Shown here: positions 1 through 6,046 of the stretch, one piece after another
Numbering within the stretch: position 1 is the first letter of the stretch
Layout: each line of letters opens with the position of its first letter
NCBI GenBank assembly: GCA_003022985.1
Contig: PXTV01000069.1
Coordinates: 1 to 6,331 of the forward strand
Length of the DNA: 6,331 nt
DNA from: Bacteroidetes bacterium SW_11_45_7
GTDB taxonomy: Bacteria; Bacteroidota; Bacteroidia; Chitinophagales; SW-11-45-7
Direction of reading: 5' to 3'
The notes under the pieces: model-generated
Database searches by the model: none
The model's input: only the letters and a program-made list of their open reading frames with translations
What the model was told of the DNA's origin: nothing
Translations under genes and position numbers: made by a program

Positions 1-158
1 AGCTGAAACGCGTTTTTTTCAGCGCCCGTAAGACCTATACTTCCTGACAACCGTACACCTCCTGCGCAGCAAGCTTGTCCCTCAACACTGCGGGAGGGTA
101 GAAGAGCAATAGCTACAAAAACAGCAACCGAGAATAGCAGGGATTGAAGTTTCATCAT
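1..158 (-). CDS. Exported protein of unknown function with a Cys-Cys-Ala-Gly-Gly motif, N-terminal part only
   Basis: Reading leftward from ATG at 158-156 gives 52 codons with no stop before the window edge, so the C-terminus is missing. A second ATG follows directly at 155-153. Residues 1-4 (MMKL) are followed by a hydrophobic stretch at about 5-20 and then a small-residue region ending GQA, which together look like a Sec signal peptide with type I cleavage near residue 27-29. The mature protein would begin around ACCAGGVRLSG, with vicinal cysteines at residues 30-31. A lipoprotein is less likely because the residues before Cys30 (GQA) do not form a good lipobox. I do not recognise the family. 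In Bacteroidota, exported proteins with an early Cys-Cys are often envelope or metal-related, but that is only a hint. The open frame, start and signal peptide are seen; function is unknown. Its upstream region holds the inverted repeat at 193-210, 35 bp before the start. Confidence 0.6.
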   Translation of the reverse strand, partial: MMKLQSLLFSVAVFVAIALLPSRSVEGQACCAGGVRLSGSIGLTGAEKNAFQ

Positions 159-192
159 CCGCAATTTTTTAATGGCTACCAAGTCATTTCTT

Positions 193-210
193 GAACGAAC
201 AAGTTCGTTC
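193..210. promoter_or_regulatory. Operator-like inverted repeat
   Basis: GAACGAAC (193-200), spacer AA, then GTTCGTTC (203-210): two perfect 8-bp arms, 18 bp overall. It lies 35 bp upstream of the leftward gene's start and more than 300 bp from the rightward one. Size and symmetry suit a dimeric repressor such as a TetR-family protein, but no regulator gene is in the window, so the binding protein is unknown. There is no U-run after it, so it is not an intrinsic terminator. Confidence 0.45.
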
Positions 211-213
211 TCT

Positions 214-230
214 AACTTGTAATAACTTGT
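214..230. repeat. Two AACTTGT direct repeats, 10-bp period
   Basis: AACTTGT occurs at 214-220 and again at 224-230, one helical turn apart. The reverse complement, ACAAGTT, occurs at 199-205 inside the neighbouring palindrome. Three related 7-mers in 32 bp suggest a binding-site cluster for the leftward gene, although short A/T-rich matches can arise by chance. Confidence 0.3.
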
Positions 231-509
231 CTGAATGCCGACAAATGGCAATCTATTGGTAGAAAGCGTGGGGATCGGTTGGCTTTGCAAAGAAACAAGA
301 CAAGAGGCTTAACATGACCTCAATTCACTTTTCTCGCCATTTATAATGCCAGGCACATTCTGCTGTCGTGATGCTTTACAGGATGGGATTTAATCCTATG
401 ACAACGCCAAATACAACTGATCCGGGTTGTATAGATGAGACCTCAACCTTAATATGCTCTCGTTTTAAACCGTATCCAAGGGCACCAAACTCATGCCCTA
501 AATTATTCT

Positions 510-517
510 TATCTTCG
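510..517 (+). promoter_or_regulatory. Possible -7 promoter element for the lipoprotein gene
   Basis: TATCTTCG matches the Bacteroidota -7 consensus TAnnTTTG at all but one fixed position and ends 21 nt before the ATG at 539. No TTG lies at the usual distance upstream, so the -33 half is absent or degenerate. If real, it implies a 5' leader of about 15 nt and could drive the block up to coaE. Confidence 0.35.
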
Positions 518-538
518 CAGAACAGAATTAACGAATTC

Positions 539-1042
539 ATGAAACATGCATTTCTGAGTGTTCTCATCCTCTTATTTGGCATCTCTGCTTGCCAAAACAG
601 CAATTCAAAAGCTAATAGCAAGCAGAAAGACGATCAAAAGCAAACCAGCAAAAAAGGTGTTTCAACCGAAAGCATCAAGAATCCTCAGACTGCCTCCGGT
701 GGAGAAGTTGATACAGCCAATCTTCCCGCAATAAGCTTTAGTAAAAAAGAGCACGATTTCGGGACTATTCAGGAAGGCGAGACCGTTTCCCATGAATTCG
801 AAATCACAAATACAGGTAACTCGGAGTTGATCATCTCAAATGCTAATGCCTCCTGTGGGTGTACAGTGCCCAAATACCCAAAAGAGCCCATTCCCCCGGG
901 TGAAACGAGAAGCATTAAAGTATCGTTTAATTCAGACGGGAAACAAGGCAAACAGCGCAAAGCCGTTGGCATTATGGCGAACACCCAGCCGAATATGAAC
1001 AAAATTCATATTTTGGCTGATGTAGAAAAAGCTAAGGAGTAG
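539..1042 (+). CDS. DUF1573 domain lipoprotein
   Basis: This is a 167-residue protein. The ATG at 539 is chosen over in-frame starts further upstream (from 368) because it places a lipoprotein signal peptide exactly at the N-terminus: MKHAF, a hydrophobic core at about 5-15, and a lipobox-like ISAC with Cys18 as the lipidated residue. Residues 19-62 are a polar Lys/Ser/Gln-rich linker. Residues about 65-162 form the DUF1573 domain, an immunoglobulin-like beta-sandwich of the ASH/PapD-like kind, with family hallmarks HDFGTIQEGE (72-81), ITNTG (89-93), SCGCTVP (105-111), PKEPIPPGE (114-122) and VSFNSDGKQGKQ (128-139). Its place directly before yajC, ybbR and coaE is characteristic of Bacteroidota. 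The molecular role of these proteins is not established; a periplasmic or outer-membrane binding or scaffolding job is an inference. The two cysteines of SCGC are conserved in the family and could form a disulfide or bind metal. The gap to yajC is 61 bp. Confidence 0.9.
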   Translation: MKHAFLSVLILLFGISACQNSNSKANSKQKDDQKQTSKKGVSTESIKNPQTASGGEVDTANLPAISFSKKEHDFGTIQEGETVSHEFEITNTGNSELIISNANASCGCTVPKYPKEPIPPGETRSIKVSFNSDGKQGKQRKAVGIMANTQPNMNKIHILADVEKAKE

Positions 1043-1103
1043 CAGTTGTTCCGATTTTATCATTAAAACACAATATCCATTGCATCATTACGAATTTTTT
1101 CTT

Positions 1104-1499
1104 ATGTCTGGCGGAGGTGGCGGGAATCCTCTTCCCACGCTCATTTTCATGGGAGCTATCTTCCTTGTCATGTACTTTTTTATGATCCGCCCTCAGCAAA
1201 AGAAGGCCAAAGAACAGCGCGAATTCCAGGACAATGTCCAAAAAGGTGACAAGGTTGTAACCAATGGCGGCATTCACGGGAAAATTGCACAGATTGAAGA
1301 CAACACCCTTCTCCTGGAGGTGGATAAAAACACCAAAATGCGCATCGAAAAATCGATGCTCTCCCATGAATTAACCAAAGGTATGAGGGACCGTCAATCG
1401 AACGATAAAAAGGATAAAGACAACGACAAAGATAAACCCGAAGAGGGTAAAAAGCTCAAAAATGAAGTTCAGGATAGCCAATCCGAAGAAAATACCTGA
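1104..1499 (+). CDS. yajC: Sec translocon accessory subunit YajC
   Basis: YajC is a small inner-membrane protein that associates with SecDF and SecYEG in protein export. From the ATG at 1104 the product is 131 residues: a glycine-rich start (MSGGGGGNP), one transmembrane helix at about 10-28, then the family signature MIRPQQKKAKEQ (27-38) and GDKVVTNGGIHGKI (48-61), followed by the small cytosolic domain to about residue 92. The tail at 93-131 is highly charged, rich in Lys, Asp and Glu with DKKDKDNDKDK-like low complexity; the family varies here. An in-frame TTG at 1080 would add eight residues (MHHYEFFL). Bacteroidota YajC proteins often carry a few hydrophobic residues before the Gly run, so that start is possible, but ATG is preferred. 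There is no clear Shine-Dalgarno, which is normal for the phylum. secDF is not in the window. The ybbR start follows 23 bp after the stop. Confidence 0.93.
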   Translation: MSGGGGGNPLPTLIFMGAIFLVMYFFMIRPQQKKAKEQREFQDNVQKGDKVVTNGGIHGKIAQIEDNTLLLEVDKNTKMRIEKSMLSHELTKGMRDRQSNDKKDKDNDKDKPEEGKKLKNEVQDSQSEENT

Positions 1500-1522
1500 T
1501 CTGTTGCCAACTTACCCCATCA

Positions 1523-2316
1523 GTGGCTGACACAAAATCAACAAACCAAACGAGCCGCTCTTTAGTAAAGCCCCTCAAAGGGTTATTTACAAAAAATACG
1601 GCTATCCTTTCATTTTGTATTTTCATTGCCTTTGTTCTTTGGCTTCTCAATGCTCTGTCCAAAGAATACGAGGGTGACATAACAGTTTCGGTTGAGTATT
1701 ACAACCTACCGGATGATAAAGTCCTGGTGCAAGACATTCAGGATAAGGTTCAGCTACGCGTACGTGCGGTTGGATTTCATCTCTTGTGGAGCGAGCTGAG
1801 CTTGCTTTCTGCCGAGGCCCGCATCAACTATACCAACCATGCCGATAAGAAATACATACTGGTTGAAGAGGTTCTTGCCAATCAACTTGCCACTACGTAC
1901 ACCGTTCTGGATGCCCGGCCGGATACGATCAATTTTACATTTGGCGAGCGGTTGTCGCGCAAAGTACCGGTGATTTTACTTATAAGTCCCTTGAGTTGTC
2001 GAGCTCAACAGTTACGTGCCGTATCCCCGTGGAGCAGTTCACGGAGAGGGAAATGAAAGTGCGCATCAACAAACGAAATGTGCCGCGTGATGTAGAAGTA
2101 GTTATCCTCCCCAACAGAGTAACGCTTACATTCCTGGTAGGACTAAGCGAATACGATAAGGTGACAAAGGACCAGTTCAATGTTGTTGCGGATTTTTCCA
2201 AAATTAACGTTCAGAACAATGAACAGATCGATGTGGAAGTACGCTCGCATCCTTCCTTTGTACGTAATATCAGGCTAATCCCTGAAACGGTGAATTACAT
2301 GATCTACAAATTATGA
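1523..2316 (+). pseudogene. cdaR: YbbR/CdaR-type membrane protein gene, frameshifted with an apparent internal deletion
   Basis: The first half is read from GTG at 1523 (no nearer ATG exists). It has a cytosolic N-terminus, one transmembrane helix at about residues 27-45, then a YbbR repeat including VSVEYYNLPDDKVLV (55-69) and ending RKVPVI (146-151), at about position 1975. That frame then runs on as unrelated sequence to a stop at 2056. The second half lies in another frame, from about 1981 (YKSLELSSSTVTCRIPVEQF) to TGA at 2314-2316, and holds a typical YbbR C-terminus (TFLVGLSEYDKV, PSFVRNIRLIPETVNYMI). Together they give about 262 residues against roughly 320 in Bacteroidota relatives. 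What is missing is the second repeat's core, the part that normally follows KVPV, so this is a deletion of about 180 nt that also shifts frame. CdaR proteins regulate the diadenylate cyclase CdaA in Firmicutes; the role in Bacteroidota is less clear, and no cdaA is present here. The stop overlaps the coaE start as ATGA. Family identity is firm; whether the lesion is real or an assembly error is open. Confidence 0.85.
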
Positions 2317-2894
2317 CCCGGGTAGGTATCACAGGCGGCATAGGAAGCGGCAAAACAACTGTTTGCCGGATTTTTGAAGCGCTGCGCATACCTGTTTATT
2401 ATGCAGATGATCGGGCCAAAAAACTAATGCAGGAGGATGACCAACTCATCCGCCAAGTGAAGGAGGCCTTTGGCGAAGAAATGTACGATGCCCACAACCG
2501 CCTGCAGCGCCAGAAACTTGCGGATATCGTGTTCAATGATGAGGCTGAACTCAAAACCCTCAACTCCCTCGTTCACCCTGCTGTCTTCCGGGATGGGCAG
2601 AAATGGGCTGAAAAGCACCAGGATGTCCCTTACACATTAAAGGAAGCCGCACTGATGTTTGAAAGCGGTTCCTACCAATGGGTGGATAAGATGATTGTTG
2701 TGACAGCTCCTGAGGAAACGCGCATTCAGCGGATCACGGAACGGGATGGCTCAACGCCTGAACAAGTGCGAGCGCGTATGGCTCAGCAAATGCCCCAGGA
2801 GGAAAAGGATGAAAAAGCTGACTTCCTGATACACAATGACGGAACCCAACTCCTGATTCCGCAAGTGCTGGAGATTGACGGTCAATTGCGGTGA
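2313..2894 (+). CDS. coaE: Dephospho-CoA kinase
   Basis: CoaE carries out the last step of coenzyme A synthesis in the cytosol: ATP-dependent phosphorylation of the 3'-hydroxyl of dephospho-CoA's ribose. The 193-residue product is full length for the family. The Walker A loop is GGIGSGKT (8-15, Lys14 binding ATP phosphates). YYADDRAKKL (29-38) carries the conserved acidic residues (Asp32/Asp33) of the substrate site. NSLVHPAVF (84-92) and KEAALMFESG (110-119) are further family motifs, and RIQRITERDG (137-146) with RMAQQMPQEEKDEKADFLI (155-173) forms the C-terminal lid and core end. The ATG at 2313 overlaps the ybbR stop by 4 bp (ATGA), which suggests translational coupling; loss of ribosomes in the broken ybbR upstream could therefore matter for coaE expression. 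Since CoaE is generally essential, its intact frame next to the broken gene is notable. No clear terminator was seen in the 173 bp after it. Confidence 0.95.
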   Translation: MTRVGITGGIGSGKTTVCRIFEALRIPVYYADDRAKKLMQEDDQLIRQVKEAFGEEMYDAHNRLQRQKLADIVFNDEAELKTLNSLVHPAVFRDGQKWAEKHQDVPYTLKEAALMFESGSYQWVDKMIVVTAPEETRIQRITERDGSTPEQVRARMAQQMPQEEKDEKADFLIHNDGTQLLIPQVLEIDGQLR

Positions 2895-3022
2895 TTAGTT
2901 TACTATTTTTTAGCAATACTGCCGTATTTGATCAATTATGATATCTAAACTTTACAGCTCTCATTTTTGATGACCATTCCGGCTCATTTATCAACTCTTA
3001 TACCAATTGTGTAAAAAAAGCT

Positions 3023-3030
3023 TATATTCG
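3023..3030 (+). promoter_or_regulatory. Possible -7 promoter element for the propeller protein gene
   Basis: TATATTCG matches TAnnTTTG except for one base, 37 nt before the ATG at 3068. A TTG at 3007-3009 is only 13 bp upstream, shorter than the usual 17-23 bp, so the -33 half is doubtful. A promoter is expected in this 173-bp gap because the gene is unrelated to coaE. The same TATnTTCG form occurs at 510-517. Confidence 0.3.
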
Positions 3031-3067
3031 ACATGATTAGTATTCATACCCTCACAACTTTTTTCTT

Positions 3068-4447
3068 ATGATACGTCACTTTATTGCGCTTTGTGTTTTT
3101 CTTTGTTTCATTGTTCAGCCCCTTTTTTCCCAACCGTCCAATCAACGTATTGATCTCATTTTACAGGATGACTCAACGGAAGTAATAGGCACTTCTAAAG
3201 ATGGCCTGGAGAATCCAACGGATCTTGCATTTCACCCTGATACCAACAGAAGAGAGTTATGGGCAGTGAACAGGGGCTCAGAAGCAAATGGGGGCTCGAC
3301 AGTTACATTTCATGCAGCCGGTAAAGCCGGTCAATGGCCCGATAAACGACAGGACTGGAACGCCTGGCACTTTATGTCACTGCCAACCGGTATCGCCTTC
3401 AGTGATGACAACGGGAATTTTGCCACTGCTTCTGGCGTATATGACGCCAATCATAATGGAGGATCACCCTTTACCGGGCCGGCTCTCTGGACAAGTGATA
3501 CCAGCATCTATGCGCGGGTACCTTTTAATCATCAGGGCGATACGAACGGGAGTCATATCGATATGCTTCACGCAAGTCCGCGCTGTATGGGAATTGCCCA
3601 CGAAAAAGACAATGTCTTCTGGGTGTTTGACGGTTATAATAAAGATCTTGTCCGCTACGATTTCCGGCAGCCCCATCGTCCTGGTGGCGATGACCATGCC
3701 GATGGCATCATAAGACGATATCCTTTACCTGTCGATACGCTTAGTTACTTTGTTCCTTCTCATCTTGTGATGGATGAAAACAGCAATTGGCTATATGTTG
3801 TAGATAACGGGAATCATCGCATTTTACGGCTCGATGTTACGTCCGGTTCTATAGGAGGAGCGCCTTCCTTTGGTCCTTTTGAGGCCCTGAGCGAGTACTC
3901 GCAAATGCAGAACATCACCTGGGAGGTTGTGGATAGCGGCCTCTCGGAACCCTCGGGTATAGCTTTAGTGGAGGACCGATTGTTGGTATCGGACCATAAG
4001 ACTGGCGACATTAGTGTTTATGACATTAGTACAACTTCGTTTCCTAAGTTGGGCAGTATAGAAGCTGGCACACAAGGAATGATGGGTTTGACTATTGGCC
4101 CGGCAGGGAATATTTGGTATGTGAATAATCAGCAAGCTGAAATCAAAAAGGTTAGTCCGGCTTCATTCCCCACCAATCTCTCATCTAATGCCAGCAAGTC
4201 AACACTTACATTCAATGTATACCCGAACCCCTCTAAAGGAAAGATTAGGGTTTCAGCGCAATCAACTTCTTTGAAGGATAGCCAATTAGCCGTCTATAAT
4301 ATAATGGGCGAGGAAGTTCTTCAAAGAAGGAGCTTGCAGGCAACAGATCAAATATCATTGGATCTGTCACACTTGACGAAAGGCATAGTTGTTTTGAAAC
4401 TTTGGACCGGCAACACCAGTAAAACCAGGAAAATCGTGATCGAATAG
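3068..4447 (+). CDS. Secreted beta-propeller (NHL-like) protein with T9SS sorting domain
   Basis: This is a 459-residue protein. Residues 1-21 are a Sec signal peptide (MIRHFIALCVF..., cleavage near LFSQ). Residues about 45-365 contain recurring blade-like strings: NPTDLAFHPDT (49-59), LPTGIAFSDD (105-114), RCMGIAHEKDNVFWVFDG (172-189), SHLVMDENSNWLYVVDNGNHR (231-251), EPSGIALVEDRLLVSDH (294-310) and GLTIGPAGNIWYVNN (340-354). This pattern (a 'GIA' strand, then 'LYVVD' and a turn) is that of NHL or SMP-30-like six-bladed propellers. A His/Asp-rich stretch, PHRPGGDDHADG at 202-213, could bind metal. Residues about 383-459 are a type A C-terminal sorting domain (NVYPNPSKGKI, LAVYNIMGEEV, LDLSHLTKGIVVLKL, ending KTRKIVIE), read by the type IX secretion system for export and surface anchoring or release. 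No T9SS genes are here. The substrate or enzymatic role is unknown; propellers of this sort may bind ligands or act as lactonases, but no catalytic set is identifiable. It stands alone, convergent with the sulfotransferase; the 155-bp gap after it shows no obvious terminator. Confidence 0.85.
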   Translation: MIRHFIALCVFLCFIVQPLFSQPSNQRIDLILQDDSTEVIGTSKDGLENPTDLAFHPDTNRRELWAVNRGSEANGGSTVTFHAAGKAGQWPDKRQDWNAWHFMSLPTGIAFSDDNGNFATASGVYDANHNGGSPFTGPALWTSDTSIYARVPFNHQGDTNGSHIDMLHASPRCMGIAHEKDNVFWVFDGYNKDLVRYDFRQPHRPGGDDHADGIIRRYPLPVDTLSYFVPSHLVMDENSNWLYVVDNGNHRILRLDVTSGSIGGAPSFGPFEALSEYSQMQNITWEVVDSGLSEPSGIALVEDRLLVSDHKTGDISVYDISTTSFPKLGSIEAGTQGMMGLTIGPAGNIWYVNNQQAEIKKVSPASFPTNLSSNASKSTLTFNVYPNPSKGKIRVSAQSTSLKDSQLAVYNIMGEEVLQRRSLQATDQISLDLSHLTKGIVVLKLWTGNTSKTRKIVIE

Positions 4448-4602
4448 CGAAAACGCCTGCCTTTTAGCTGTTGAATTAGCATTCTTCCATACATTGCACA
4501 TTTTCTGTGATATATTCTCAAAGTCGGGATTGCTGTCTATCGTGCTCTCATACTCGCTTAAAATTGATTACTATCCGGCCTGAAGTTGATGGATAGCCTC
4601 CT

Positions 4603-5594
4603 TCAATCAACATTGTAACATTGGAGTAAAGGATATTTTGGTATACGTTCTGAAACCCTTTCGATAAGATCCTGTGGCCAGTAAATCTTGTATCTGCTTC
4701 GATGGGGATTGTTGTAAAGAATAGACGTACACGCTTCAATATAGTTCTCATTTGGCAATAGTCCGATGAATTCACAGAGCTTTTGCAATTCATGAGCCGG
4801 GTTGGCAAGAAAATGTTCGATGCCAACATGATAAAACTCGTCTGCGTGTAAGCGTTGGCGTGTTTTCTCCACCACATCTGCCAACCGGAAGTAATGCTCG
4901 ATCTCTTTTCGCAGAATCGAACGGCTTACAATAGTCTCGCCATTGTCATTCTTTCTGTAGGCCATCGTGCTGATATTATCTAAGGGATGGCGGTTTATAT
5001 GGACAATCCGTAAGGCACATCGATGGTATTTTTCAGTTTTGGAAGAAGCCGGGGATGCGCTTGTAATCTCCGGGAGGAGTTGCCGCCTCTTTTATCGCCA
5101 ATGATCCGTAAAGTTGTATACTGGCCTTGGTATTGACCAGGCACCTGATAGGAATAGCCGGTTTGCTCTCTGCCTTGCTGACCTGTTTGCATAGCATTAG
5201 CCAACAATATGTGAAAAAGCTGTTGTTGCGAAAAATTTGCCATGACATATTTCAGGACATCCATTTCATGGGCTATGCATGCCTCCGGATGAGCATCCAA
5301 CAAAGAGCCGACCAAGCTATGACTGCTTCGGGGAAACCCTACAAACATGACAAATCGGTCTACATTGTCAAAGGTATGGGGCCACTGCTTTGCCTTGTCA
5401 CGGCTCCATCTGGCCTCTTTCAGATTGCTTAACCTTTTGAGGTATGGTAGAATGATCTTGGTATAAATAGAATCGGTAGAGTTTGTTTTGAATACAAATA
5501 AACAAAAAGCAGGCGTAAGGTCGTTAATGGTAGTAGCTTTCTGTGTTAGCAAAGGCAGAATAAGAGAAATTGAATCCGGTATTTCTCTCTGCAA
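4603..5594 (-). pseudogene. Sulfotransferase gene split by a 1-nt frameshift
   Basis: Sulfotransferases move sulfate from PAPS to hydroxyl or amino groups of carbohydrates, lipids or small molecules. The N-terminal part (5594 to 4995) has the PAPS 5'-phosphosulfate loop in VMFVGFPRSSHSLVGSLLDAHP (residues 82-103 from the first start), then AHEMDVLKYV (108-117) and IIGDKRGGNSSRRLQAHPRL (164-183). It derails after KNTIDVP and stops at 4995. The next frame continues exactly where expected: RIVHINRHPLDNISTMAYRK, the 3'-phosphate binding motif (R-x-P-x-D-N-x-S), then the C-terminal half to TGA at 4603-4605. The simplest repair is one base restored in CCT-TA-CGG at about 5011-5014, giving VPLRIVHI. 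The repaired protein would be about 331 residues. The start is uncertain: TTG at 5594 is the farthest in-frame candidate, TTG at 5552 is another, and the only early ATG (5348) would clip the first beta strand. The acceptor is unknown; it has no obvious functional partner nearby. The family call is strong. The break could be a real mutation or a sequencing error. Confidence 0.8.
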
Positions 5595-5730
5595 ATGCTA
5601 AAGAACCTTCAAACATATCACTACTCATCTCATAAGTTGCAAACTGACGCTTTTACTTTACTTTAAGATGAAGGATACAAGTCACTGATTTATAGTGTTT
5701 TATGTGCGATGGAACACTTGCAAGGCATTA

Positions 5731-5764
5731 TTGTTTTTTCTTCCCTGTCAAATACGTATATTTG
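5731..5764 (+). promoter_or_regulatory. Bacteroidota-type promoter of the thiamine operon
   Basis: TTG at 5731-5733 and a perfect TAnnTTTG, TATATTTG, at 5757-5764 are separated by 23 bp, within the 17-23 bp known for Bacteroidota primary sigma promoters. Transcription would start near 5770, leaving a leader of about 70 nt before thiS. A weak inverted repeat, AGTGTT (5694-5699) and AACACT (5713-5718), lies just upstream and could be an operator, but six-base arms are common by chance. Confidence 0.55.
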
Positions 5765-5797
5765 CATTTTACAATAAAATTCGGTAGGTTTTGAACT

Positions 5798-5815
5798 CAA
5801 TTGCTTTTGCAATTG
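5798..5815 (+). promoter_or_regulatory. Small hairpin in the thiS leader
   Basis: CAATTGC (5798-5804), loop TTTT, GCAATTG (5809-5815): a perfect 7-bp stem ending 24 nt before the thiS ATG. It is not followed by a U-run, so it is not a standard terminator. It does not resemble a TPP riboswitch, whose CTGAGA and ACCTGA-type conserved segments are not found in this leader. A role in translation control or mRNA stability is possible but unproven. Confidence 0.3.
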
Positions 5816-5839
5816 TCGTTTGTGTGAAAACAAGATAGT

Positions 5840-6043
5840 ATGGAATTGATCGTAAACGATAAAAGCCAACAAGTGACAGATAATATCACTGCTGATCAGT
5901 TGTTGCAGGAGTTGGGCTGGGACAGCAAGCAAGGGGTTGCAGTGGCTGTTAACGATGAGGTAGTACCGCGCGAGAACTGGCAGGATCAACAATTGTCCGA
6001 CCAGGATCGCGTGATTATCATCCAGGCAACACAAGGTGGATAG
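5840..6043 (+). CDS. thiS: Thiamine biosynthesis sulfur carrier protein ThiS
   Basis: This 67-residue ubiquitin-fold protein has the usual ThiS length. It begins MELIVNDK (first beta strand), has TADQLLQELGW (18-28), VAVAVNDEVVPRENW (33-47, the family's 'AVNxxxVPRxxW' block) and DRVIIIQATQGG (56-67). The C-terminal Gly66-Gly67 is the functional end: ThiF-type enzymes adenylate it, it receives sulfur as a thiocarboxylate, and ThiG uses that sulfur to build the thiazole ring of thiamine. The ATG at 5840 is the natural start; there is no strong Shine-Dalgarno. It is the first gene of an operon, with the ThiE/TenI-like gene starting 3 bp after its stop. The partners ThiG, ThiH or ThiO, and ThiF are not in the window and are expected to the right. 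Confidence 0.95.
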   Translation: MELIVNDKSQQVTDNITADQLLQELGWDSKQGVAVAVNDEVVPRENWQDQQLSDQDRVIIIQATQGG

Positions 6044-6046
6044 GCG

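Larger units (their letters stand above)
159..538. other. Divergent intergenic region, 380 bp
   Basis: This gap separates the leftward exported-protein gene from the rightward DUF1573 lipoprotein gene. It holds the inverted repeat at 193-210, the paired AACTTGT repeats at 214-230 and a possible -7 promoter element at 510-517. Open frames crossing 376-538 on both strands give no recognisable protein; the plus-strand one is only an upstream extension of the lipoprotein frame that would bury its signal peptide. No RNA gene or terminator hairpin was seen. nusB, often next to this gene block in Bacteroidota, is not here. Confidence 0.6.

Noticed and set aside
368..538. N-terminal extension of the DUF1573 protein by 57 residues from ATG at 368
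   Set aside because: It would put a lipoprotein signal peptide with its lipidated Cys in the middle of the protein. The ATG at 539 gives a textbook lipoprotein start, with a possible promoter just before it.
376..621. Minus-strand open frame opposite the lipoprotein start
   Set aside because: It overlaps the signal peptide of a well-supported gene and its 81 residues resemble no family; it is best read as a shadow.
1390..1440. A/G-rich repeats at the yajC 3' end as a separate tandem repeat
   Set aside because: They encode the variable Lys/Asp-rich tail of YajC and have no exact repeat unit.
1970..1996. Programmed -1 ribosomal frameshift in ybbR
   Set aside because: No X-XXY-YYZ heptamer in the correct phase was found, and about 60 residues of conserved domain are missing as well, which frameshifting cannot explain.
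3288..3713. 141-residue plus-strand open frame inside the propeller gene
   Set aside because: It is wholly contained in another frame of a gene with signal peptide, repeat pattern and sorting domain; no family is recognisable.
4571..4596. CTATCC/GGATAG inverted repeat as a bidirectional terminator between the convergent genes
   Set aside because: The arms are six bases, the loop is 14 nt and there is no U-run on either side, so it does not fit an intrinsic terminator.
5127..5432. Plus-strand open frame of 101 residues opposite the sulfotransferase
   Set aside because: It is antisense to the conserved PAPS-binding region, which is clearly coding on the minus strand.
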